DNA of 64,000 nucleotides from Thioalkalivibrio sp. ALJ7 (GTDB lineage Bacteria > Pseudomonadota > Gammaproteobacteria > Ectothiorhodospirales > Ectothiorhodospiraceae), in the NCBI RefSeq assembly GCF_000376865.1, contig NZ_AQXQ01000007.1:62001-126000 (forward strand), in the 5' to 3' direction. The position numbers and the translations under genes are program-made. The notes under the pieces were generated by a model, which was given only the letters and a program-made list of their open reading frames with translations, had not been told where the DNA came from and did no database searches. Position 1 is the first letter of the stretch. Each line of letters opens with the position of its first letter. Positions 1 to 6,270 of this stretch are shown piece after piece.

Positions 1-172
1 CCAGACCATCACTGGCCTCCGCCAGGGCCTCGGCCGCCCACGTGAGGCCATGCCCGTAACCCTCGGCCTTGACCACGGACCACATCGGGACCGCTGGCGC
101 GAGGTGGCGCGCCACGGACAGGTTGTGCCGGAGGGCATCGGGATGGAGCTGGATGGTGGCCGCGCGTCTCAC
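1..172 (-). CDS. alr: Alanine racemase, N-terminal part (cut by window edge)
   Basis: Only the first 57 codons are present; the rest lies beyond position 1. The product is a PLP enzyme interconverting L- and D-alanine for peptidoglycan. The visible sequence has the family N-terminus: a basic start, DALRHNL, then VVKAEGYGHG, in which the lysine is the residue that forms the PLP Schiff base. The start chosen is GTG at 172-170, because a GAGG Shine-Dalgarno (182-179) sits six bases upstream and overlaps the dnaB stop, suggesting translational coupling. It is the last visible gene of the rpsF-rpsR-rplI-dnaB set, and dnaB-alr is a common gammaproteobacterial order. Confidence 0.9.
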   Translation of the reverse strand, partial: MRRAATIQLHPDALRHNLSVARHLAPAVPMWSVVKAEGYGHGLTWAAEALAEASDGL

Positions 173-180
173 GCCGTGCC

Positions 181-1545
181 TCAGGCCTCGTGGCCGATCT
201 CGCCGTAGACGTCGGGAGCGTAGTTCTCGAAGCGGGTGAACTGCCCGCGGAACGTCAGGCGCACGGTCCCGATAGGGCCGTTACGCTGTTTGGCGATAAT
301 GATCTCGGCCGTGCCCTTATCGGGCGATTCGTCGTTGTAGACCTCGTCACGGTAGACGAAGGCGATCACATCGGCGTCTTGCTCGATGGCCCCGGACTCG
401 CGCAGGTCCGACATGACCGGACGTTTGTTGGGGCGCTGTTCCAGTGAGCGATTGAGCTGTGAAAGCGCAATCATCGGCACGCTCAACTCCTTGGCCAGGG
501 CCTTCAGCCCGCGCGAGATCTCGGAGATCTCGTGGGCACGGCTCTCGCCGCTACCGGGAAACTGCATGAGCTGCAGATAGTCGACCACGATCAGCCCCAG
601 GCCCTTGTGCTCGCGCATCAGACGGCGGGTCCGTGCCCGCAGCTCGGTTGGGCTGAGCGCCGGGCTGTCGTCGATGAACAGGGGCGCCTCGGACAGCATC
701 TGCACCGCGCTGGTCAGCCGCGGCCAATCGCCATCATCCAGACGCCCCGAACGCAGCTTCTGCTGATTGATACGCCCCATGGAGGACAGCAGACGCATCG
801 CCAGCTGTTCGCCAGGCATTTCCATGGAGAAGATCGCGACCGGGGCGGTGTTCTTCATCGCCACGTATTCGGCGATGTTCATCGCGAAACTGGTCTTGCC
901 CATGGAAGGCCGCCCGGCGACGATCACCAAGTCCCCCGGATTCAGCCCGGACGTCAGGTTGTCGAGATCCTGATACCCGGTCGCCAGACCGGTGATCGGG
1001 TTTTTGCTCTCGTAGAGGTGCTCGATCTGATCGACGGCCGCGGTGAGCAACGGCTTCATGCCACGGAAACCCTGCGCACCCCGCGCGCCCTGCTCGGCGA
1101 TGCGGAACACCTTCTGCTCCGCTACGTCCAGCAGCTCCTTGGAGTCGCGGCCTTCGGGGGTAAACGCGGAATCGGCAATCTCGGTGCCGACCGAGATCAG
1201 CGAGCGCAGGATGGAACGCTCGCGAACGATGTCGGCATAGGCCACGATATTCGCGGCACTCGGGGTCTCGGATGCAAGACGTCCGAGGTAGGCCATGCCG
1301 CCCGCGGACTCCAGCTCGTCCATGCGGTCGAGCTGTTCCGAGACGGTCACCATGTCGAACGGGGCGTTACGATCCGCCAGCGACGACACCGCCCGAAAGA
1401 TCAGGCGGTGGTCGTGGCGATAGAAGTCTTCTGCGGTGATGCGGTCGGCCACCCGATCCCAGGCACCGTTGTCCAGCATCAGCCCCCCGAGGACCGCCTG
1501 CTCGGCCTCCTCGGAATGCGGGGGTACCCGCGGATTCGGGATCAT
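181..1545 (-). CDS. dnaB: Replicative DNA helicase DnaB
   Basis: 454-residue ring helicase that unwinds DNA at the replication fork, loaded by DnaC or an equivalent and bound to primase DnaG. The N-terminal primase-interaction domain starts near residue 8 (PPHSEEAEQAVLG). The RecA-like C-terminal domain carries Walker A GRPSMGKTS at residues 211-219 and Walker B LIVVDYLQLM around 318-327, followed by the SQLNRSLEQR and DLRESGAIEQDAD motifs typical of DnaB. The length is close to that of E. coli DnaB (471), and no intein is present. It follows rplI by 79 bases and is followed directly by alr. Confidence 0.97.
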   Translation of the reverse strand: MIPNPRVPPHSEEAEQAVLGGLMLDNGAWDRVADRITAEDFYRHDHRLIFRAVSSLADRNAPFDMVTVSEQLDRMDELESAGGMAYLGRLASETPSAANIVAYADIVRERSILRSLISVGTEIADSAFTPEGRDSKELLDVAEQKVFRIAEQGARGAQGFRGMKPLLTAAVDQIEHLYESKNPITGLATGYQDLDNLTSGLNPGDLVIVAGRPSMGKTSFAMNIAEYVAMKNTAPVAIFSMEMPGEQLAMRLLSSMGRINQQKLRSGRLDDGDWPRLTSAVQMLSEAPLFIDDSPALSPTELRARTRRLMREHKGLGLIVVDYLQLMQFPGSGESRAHEISEISRGLKALAKELSVPMIALSQLNRSLEQRPNKRPVMSDLRESGAIEQDADVIAFVYRDEVYNDESPDKGTAEIIIAKQRNGPIGTVRLTFRGQFTRFENYAPDVYGEIGHEA

Positions 1546-1624
1546 GACCGGGCCGCTCCCGCGAACCCGCCCATGCGCCGGGTATCAGCGACCCGGTGGG
1601 GCCACCCTCCCGACATCCAGCCGA

Positions 1625-2074
1625 TCACTCTTCGCCGATCACGACGACGCGGATGTCGACGTCCACGTCCGAATGCAGGTGCAGAGTCAGCTCGAACTCC
1701 CCGGTCGTCCGCAGCGGGCCTTCCGGCATGCGCACCTCGCGCTTCTCGACTTCGGTGCCCTTGGCGGTCAGGGCATCGGCGATATCGGCCGGGCCGATGG
1801 AGCCGAACAGCTTGCCTTCGCCACCGGACTTCGCGGTGATCTCGAGCACCGTGCCATCCAGCTTTTCCTTGCGGGCTTCCGCCTCGGCCAGGGCTTCGGC
1901 GGCGGCCTTCTCCAGTTCGGCGCGGCGCGCTTCGAACTCGGCAATGTTCTCCGCGGTAGCGAACTTGGCCTTGCCCTGCGGCAGCAGGTAATTACGGGCA
2001 AAACCGGGGCGCACGGTGACGCGGTCACCGAGGGTGCCCAGGTTATCGATCTTTTCCAGCAGAATGACTTCCAT
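1625..2074 (-). CDS. rplI: 50S ribosomal protein L9
   Basis: 149 residues, the normal L9 length. The N-terminal rRNA-binding domain [17 protein letters not shown] and the following [18 protein letters not shown] are diagnostic. A long charged helix (about residues 40-75) links it to the C-terminal domain. L9 binds 23S rRNA at the base of the L1 stalk and limits frameshifting. It is preceded by the DUF2232 membrane protein gene and followed by dnaB. Confidence 0.97.
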   Translation of the reverse strand: MEVILLEKIDNLGTLGDRVTVRPGFARNYLLPQGKAKFATAENIAEFEARRAELEKAAAEALAEAEARKEKLDGTVLEITAKSGGEGKLFGSIGPADIADALTAKGTEVEKREVRMPEGPLRTTGEFELTLHLHSDVDVDIRVVVIGEE

Positions 2075-2142
2075 CTTAGGTATTCCTGTAACGTTGGGTC
2101 AGCCCCCAAAAGGGCTCAGTTTACACCGGTCGCGGACCGGTC

Positions 2143-3090
2143 TCACGAATTGTTGTCACCGTCCGGTCCGTCACCCGGACCCTTGCGCCCGCCCAGCGCG
2201 CCAAGGCGCGAGCGGATGTCCGCCCAGGCATCGATCACCCCGATCGTCGCCAGCAGCAGAAACATCTGCGGCAGCGCCAGTGCCATCAGCAGATACATCC
2301 CGACCAGCCAGAAACTGCTCATTCCCTGGCGGAAGGTCAGCGCATGCATCAGCGCAACCCCCTGGAGGAAGAACAGCACCGCCAGGATGAACGCCAGCTC
2401 GGTCGCCAGCGGAACGGGTCCCAGGTGCCCGAGGCCCGCCAGCAACAAAGTGGCTGCGCTGGTCGTCCGGCCGAACTGCAACGCCCGGAATTCCTCGCCG
2501 AACGCCCCCGGGTTGTACAGCAGCGCCTGCCAATAGCGGCCTAGCAACACCGCCAGCGTCAGACTCAGCAGCACGATCCCGGCGAACAGGCCCGTCAGAT
2601 ACGGGGCCATCCGACGAAGCGCGGCCTCCAGCTCCTGGGGGCCGGTATCCGCACCCTCAACCAGCGGGCCCAGCAGGGCCATGCCTACCCGCGCCCAGGT
2701 CGCTTCCAGGTCCGGCACCAGCAGGTGCACCAGCAGCACCCCGGCCCCGGCAACCCCGGCGGCCACCTGCAGCGTCACCGGCCAAGAGACCGTGCGCCGC
2801 AAGAGCTCGGCAAGCAACGCCACCGGAGCCCACTGCACAAAGCCGGCCATCACGCCGGCGAACAATGGCGCCCCGGGCAGCAGAGCGAACATCGCCACGC
2901 CCAGCACCACAGACGACAGCGCCACCACCAGCACCGCCTGCCCGAGCCCGATACGCAGCCCGACCAGGGCTACCAATGCGCTACCCAGAATGGCGATCGG
3001 CGGCAGGAACAGCCCCACCACGCCAAAGCCGGAGACCGCGCCCACGGCGCGGCCCCGGCTCTTCATCGCAAAGTCGGCCAGTGCCCGCAT
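2143..3090 (-). CDS. DUF2232-type polytopic membrane protein
   Basis: About 315 residues, very hydrophobic, with roughly eight apparent transmembrane stretches and a charged C-terminus (GALGGRKGPGDGPDGDNNS). Proteins of this type lie between rpsR and rplI in many gammaproteobacteria and are placed in DUF2232 (YybS-like); their function is unknown. The frame stays open 25 codons further upstream but that part overlaps rpsR, so the ATG at 3090 (MRALADFAMKSRG) is preferred. An alternative ATG is at 3066. The family name comes from context and hydrophobic profile; I cannot confirm it by search. Confidence 0.75.
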   Translation of the reverse strand: MRALADFAMKSRGRAVGAVSGFGVVGLFLPPIAILGSALVALVGLRIGLGQAVLVVALSSVVLGVAMFALLPGAPLFAGVMAGFVQWAPVALLAELLRRTVSWPVTLQVAAGVAGAGVLLVHLLVPDLEATWARVGMALLGPLVEGADTGPQELEAALRRMAPYLTGLFAGIVLLSLTLAVLLGRYWQALLYNPGAFGEEFRALQFGRTTSAATLLLAGLGHLGPVPLATELAFILAVLFFLQGVALMHALTFRQGMSSFWLVGMYLLMALALPQMFLLLATIGVIDAWADIRSRLGALGGRKGPGDGPDGDNNS

Positions 3091-3121
3091 CACGACGGCC
3101 CCGGCAAAACCGGCGCGAGGT

Positions 3122-3346
3122 TTAGTGGTTGTCGCTGTACGGCAGCAGGGCGAGGAAGCGCGCACGCTTCACGGCGGTAGCCAGCTGACGCTGATACTTG
3201 GCGCTGGTGCCAGTCACACGACTGGGCACGATCTTGCCGGTCTCGGTAACAAAACCCTTGAGCAGGTTCAGATCCTTGTAATCGATGTAATCGATGCCTT
3301 CGGCGGTGAACTTGCAGTACTTACGGCGACGCGGAAAACGGGCCAT
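3122..3346 (-). CDS. rpsR: 30S ribosomal protein S18
   Basis: 74 residues. [36 protein letters not shown] and the basic [11 protein letters not shown] segment are standard S18. It binds 16S rRNA in the platform next to S6. The GGAGAT ribosome-binding site lies just before the ATG, and rpsF is immediately upstream, so both S6 and S18 are made from one message as usual. Confidence 0.97.
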   Translation of the reverse strand: MARFPRRRKYCKFTAEGIDYIDYKDLNLLKGFVTETGKIVPSRVTGTSAKYQRQLATAVKRARFLALLPYSDNH

Positions 3347-3388
3347 GTCAGATCTCCTTCAACAATTCGGTCAGTGAACGGGCAGGAC

Positions 3389-3793
3389 TTACTCGGCGAC
3401 GGCCGAGTCGTCGAGAGCGGACTCGCCACCCTCGTCGTCGCGCTCGCGGCGACGGCCCTTGGCGTTCTCCTCTTCCTGGCCCTTGGCCAGCGGGGAGGTC
3501 TCGGTCACGGCCTCTTCCATGCGCATCGCCAGATGGCGCAGCACGGCATCGTTGAAACGGAATGCGCTGGCGAGCTCTTCCATCGCCTCTTCCGAGGCTT
3601 CGATGTTCATGAGCACGTAGTGCGCCTTCACCAGCTTCTGAATCGGGTAGGCCAGCTGACGGCGGCCCCAGTCTTCCAGGCGATGGATCTTGCCTTCATG
3701 GCCTTCGACCAGGCCCTTGTAGCGCTCGATCATCGCCGGGACCTGCTCGCTCTGGTCGGGGTGGACCAGGAACACAACTTCGTAATGACGCAT
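3389..3793 (-). CDS. rpsF: 30S ribosomal protein S6
   Basis: 134 residues. It begins [18 protein letters not shown] and contains [14 protein letters not shown] and [10 protein letters not shown], all typical of S6. The tail after residue ~100 is acidic and Glu-rich, as in E. coli, where RimK adds further glutamates. An AAGGAG ribosome-binding site precedes the ATG. First gene of the ribosomal operon, with a candidate promoter about 90 bases upstream. Confidence 0.97.
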   Translation of the reverse strand: MRHYEVVFLVHPDQSEQVPAMIERYKGLVEGHEGKIHRLEDWGRRQLAYPIQKLVKAHYVLMNIEASEEAMEELASAFRFNDAVLRHLAMRMEEAVTETSPLAKGQEEENAKGRRRERDDEGGESALDDSAVAE

Positions 3794-3885
3794 TGGGAAC
3801 TCCTTGCGGGTATCAGCCTCCCGTCCACGCGGTGAGGCAAGGGTTCGGCCGCGCGGGGTTCGCCCGCGGGGCAGAAAGGCGCGAT

Positions 3886-3914
3886 ACGATAACCGAAGCG
3901 CAGCTCGGCAACAA
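3886..3914 (-). promoter_or_regulatory. Candidate sigma-70 promoter of the rpsF operon
   Basis: On the minus strand TTGTTG (3914-3909) and TATCGT (3891-3886) are separated by exactly 17 bases, and rpsF starts about 90 bases downstream. This is pattern matching only. The region 3794-3962 holds no gene. Confidence 0.5.
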
Positions 3915-3962
3915 GCCTGGCCCTAGCCCCACTTCCCGTGCGGGGTCAGGACTGCGATGCAA

Positions 3963-4418
3963 TCAGTCACCTCCCACGGGCCATTCGTGATCCGGGATGA
4001 TCCCGTCATCCCGCTGCTCATGACGAACCCAGGCAACGATGTCGGCCACGTCCTCGTGCTCCAGCCCAGGGATCGGCGGCATGTCACCGTACTCCCAGTG
4101 ATGCGCGACGACCCCACGCTCCACGGCGATAAAGAAGGTAATGTCGGCGTGGTGCGACGGCTCGTAGATCCGATGGACGATCGCCGGCCCCTGGTCCGTC
4201 CCGCGGGCATCCGCTCCATGACACTCCGAGCAACTCTGCTGGAAGCCCTCCTGACCCGCGCGTGGATCGCCATACAGCTCGACATTGGCAAGCCCCTGGA
4301 TCGGATAGGGCGCGCGCTCCTTCGCCGCCTCCGGGGCCTGCTCGCCACATCCGGCGAGCAGGCCGGCAAGGGCCAGCGCGACCACCAGTGCCCCGACCGA
4401 CTTAATGCGCATGCCCAT
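3963..4418 (-). CDS. c-type cytochrome lipoprotein
   Basis: 151 residues from the ATG at 4418. A signal peptide (MGMRIKSVGALVVALALAG) ends in the lipobox LLAGC, so Cys24 is the predicted lipidated residue and the protein should face the periplasm as a lipoprotein. A single haem motif CSECH lies at residues 63-67, and GDMPPI near 112-116 provides a plausible distal methionine ligand: a class I cytochrome c fold. Its start lies within the last 17 bases of the upstream His-rich cytochrome gene, so the two are probably translated together. The partner and electron route are unknown; the protein is a likely periplasmic electron carrier. Confidence 0.82.
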   Translation of the reverse strand: MGMRIKSVGALVVALALAGLLAGCGEQAPEAAKERAPYPIQGLANVELYGDPRAGQEGFQQSCSECHGADARGTDQGPAIVHRIYEPSHHADITFFIAVERGVVAHHWEYGDMPPIPGLEHEDVADIVAWVRHEQRDDGIIPDHEWPVGGD

Positions 4419-5028
4419 GATGGCCCCCGTTGTGGTGGTCGTGGTCGTCGTGCCGCTCAGGCGCGTGCTGGCCATCGTGGTCATCCGAGGGGTCGTCGCC
4501 GGCATCGGCCAGCTCGTAGCGGATGTAATTGACCACGTGCCAGATCTCGTCGTCGTCCAGCACACCGGCAAAGGCGGGCATCTCGCCCGAACCCTCGCGA
4601 ATCATCCAGTGGTATTCGCCTGCGGTGTGCCCCCCGGCGTGTTCCCGAAAATCGGCTGGACGCGACTCCAGCGCACGCGCCCGCGGGCCGTCACCGGCGC
4701 CGGCCTCCCCGTGGCAGACCAGGCACTGGGCCTTGTAGGCATCCCGGCCCATGCGAATGGATACCTCGTCCGCCGCGTGGGGGTTATCGCGCTCGGCCGC
4801 ATCGGAAGGTGCCTCCCAGCGATGTTCATGCGCGTCGTGGTCGTGCATGGGGTCATCGTGCGCGTGATGGTCATGGCCGTGGTGGTCACCCTGGCCGGAA
4901 TGGTCATGGTGATCATGGGTCGGCTCACCGTGATGGTGGTCGTGGCCCTCGCTCGCCGCGAGCGGCGTGGCCAGGGTCAGGCTCGTGGCCAGCAGGACGC
5001 TGACCGGAAAAGCGGTTGCAAAAGACAT
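4402..5028 (-). CDS. Periplasmic c-type cytochrome with histidine-rich flanks
   Basis: 208 residues from the ATG at 5028, which has a GAGGA Shine-Dalgarno. A signal peptide ends near ATPLAAS. Residues ~29-70 hold 18 histidines interspersed with Asp/Gly. The haem motif CLVCH is at 102-106 and GEMPAF (Met ~150) supplies the sixth ligand. The last ~26 residues contain ten more histidines. The core is an ordinary class I cytochrome c; the two His-rich arms look like metal-binding additions, as in metal chaperones and ZIP/CDF transporters. It overlaps the downstream lipoprotein cytochrome and follows a secreted Cys/His-rich gene. The metal role is inference. Confidence 0.82.
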   Translation of the reverse strand: MSFATAFPVSVLLATSLTLATPLAASEGHDHHHGEPTHDHHDHSGQGDHHGHDHHAHDDPMHDHDAHEHRWEAPSDAAERDNPHAADEVSIRMGRDAYKAQCLVCHGEAGAGDGPRARALESRPADFREHAGGHTAGEYHWMIREGSGEMPAFAGVLDDDEIWHVVNYIRYELADAGDDPSDDHDGQHAPERHDDHDHHNGGHHGHAH

Positions 5029-5051
5029 CTCGATTCCTCGCTGTCGCAATC

Positions 5052-5080
5052 ATCAAAACGGACGCGGCCAGGCCGCGTCC
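5052..5080 (-). terminator. Rho-independent terminator after the Cys/His-rich gene
   Basis: A perfect 10 bp inverted repeat, GGACGCGGCC with its partner (5060-5069 and 5071-5080, so the real loop is about five bases), is followed on the minus strand by GTTTTG. It lies 14 bases after the stop of the 5094-5408 gene and ahead of the His-rich cytochrome. It should end or attenuate that transcript before the cytochromes. Confidence 0.6.
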
Positions 5081-5093
5081 CGGGACAGGGGAA

Positions 5094-5408
5094 TCAGGAT
5101 CTCGGTGGAGGGCTCGGGGGCTCGACGGACAACCGGGTCGGCTGGACCAGGGGGTCGGCGAGCACCCGGGTCAGCTTCGTCGCAAGCGAGACAACAGTCG
5201 CCAGCGGGGCCATGCAACAGCCACCGTGGCTGGAACATTCATGCTCGGCGTGATGATCGCAGTGCGCGCCCTCGCAGTGCATGGAGGCCTCCATCTCCAC
5301 GGGCTCGGTGTGCATAGTCGCCATGTCGGCCGCATGCGCGGTTTGCGCCATCACCAGCAGGGGCAACAGCAGCAACAGCCAGAGGAACGGTCGAGGACGT
5401 ACGCGCAT
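5094..5408 (-). CDS. Small secreted Cys/His-rich protein
   Basis: 104 residues, not assigned to a family. An N-terminal signal peptide (WLLLLLPLLVMAQTAHA) is followed by a Met/His/Cys segment at residues ~29-66 containing MHCEGAHCDHH, HECSSHGGCC and several MxxM-like methionines, then a Pro-rich tail. The composition resembles periplasmic copper- or heavy-metal-binding peptides found near metal-resistance genes. The gene starts 27 bases after the rlmB stop, so rnr-rlmB readthrough may express it. The link to metals is inferred from residues and from the His-rich cytochrome next door. Confidence 0.7.
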   Translation of the reverse strand: MRVRPRPFLWLLLLLPLLVMAQTAHAADMATMHTEPVEMEASMHCEGAHCDHHAEHECSSHGGCCMAPLATVVSLATKLTRVLADPLVQPTRLSVEPPSPPPRS

Positions 5409-5435
5409 GTACCGAGTGTATCAGGGCCGGCGCCG

Positions 5436-6191
5436 TCAGCATTGGCGCTGGCGGCGGACCTCGAACAGCGTGATGCCCGTCGCCACCGAGACGTTCAGGC
5501 TCTCCACCGTGCCGCCCATCGGGATCCTGGCGAGATGATCGCAGGCCTCGCGGGTCAGACGGCGCAGCCCTTCGCCCTCGGCCCCCATCACGATGGCGGT
5601 GGGTACACGCAGGTCCACCTGGTAGAGGCTTTGCTCCGCCTCCCCGGCCAGCCCCACCGTCCACATCCCGGCGTCTTTCAGCCCCGACAGGGTGCGGGCA
5701 AGGTTCCCAACACTGACGACGGGAACCGTCTCGGCTGCACCGGAGGCGACCTTGATAGCCGCGGGGGTCAGAGCCGCACTGTGATGGCGCGGCATCACCA
5801 CCGCACCGGCGCCGGCAGCATCCGCAGTGCGCAGGCAAGCCCCAAGGTTATGCGGGTCGGTCACGCCATCCAGCACCAGAATCAGATCAAGCCCGTCGCG
5901 GACGCGCTCCACCAGGGTCCGCTCGTCCACGACCGGCCGCGGTTTGCAATGCGCAATTACACCCTGGTTCTGAAACCCGGGATGGTGCTGATCCAGGCGC
6001 TCGCGGCCGACGCGCTCGACCGATATCCCGCTCGATTCGGCCAGCCGAAGCAGCCGCTCCAGCGCGGGCTCGATCGGGTCGGTCGCCAGCTGCAGGCTTT
6101 TGACGCGCTCGGGCGCCTGCTGCAACACAGCCGCCACCGCATGGATACCGCCAAACGTCTCGGCCCGGCTACCCTTGCCACCCTTGCTCAT
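5436..6191 (-). CDS. rlmB: 23S rRNA (guanosine-2'-O-)-methyltransferase RlmB
   Basis: 251 residues. SpoU/TrmH-family knotted methyltransferase that methylates G2251 of 23S rRNA in E. coli. The N-terminal substrate-binding domain (FGGIHAVAAVLQ) is followed by motif 1 DGVTDPHNLGACLRTADAAG, motif 2 IVMGAEGEGLRRL and motif 3 IPMGGTVESLNVSVATGI, all intact. It lies downstream of rnr, the usual rnr-rlmB pair. Confidence 0.95.
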   Translation of the reverse strand: MSKGGKGSRAETFGGIHAVAAVLQQAPERVKSLQLATDPIEPALERLLRLAESSGISVERVGRERLDQHHPGFQNQGVIAHCKPRPVVDERTLVERVRDGLDLILVLDGVTDPHNLGACLRTADAAGAGAVVMPRHHSAALTPAAIKVASGAAETVPVVSVGNLARTLSGLKDAGMWTVGLAGEAEQSLYQVDLRVPTAIVMGAEGEGLRRLTREACDHLARIPMGGTVESLNVSVATGITLFEVRRQRQC

Positions 6192-6270
6192 CGTGCGCTC
6201 CCGACCCGTCCAGCGGCAGTAGCGGACGCGGATCTTGCAAGATGGCTACGCGAAGTCGGCACGCGGCCCC

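Noticed and set aside
532-1839. A 435-codon plus-strand frame
   Set aside because: Antisense to dnaB and rplI, with no recognisable motif and biased shadow composition.
3091-3165. 25-codon N-terminal extension of the DUF2232 protein
   Set aside because: It overlaps rpsR and adds a Ser/Thr/Arg-rich stretch before a good membrane-protein start.
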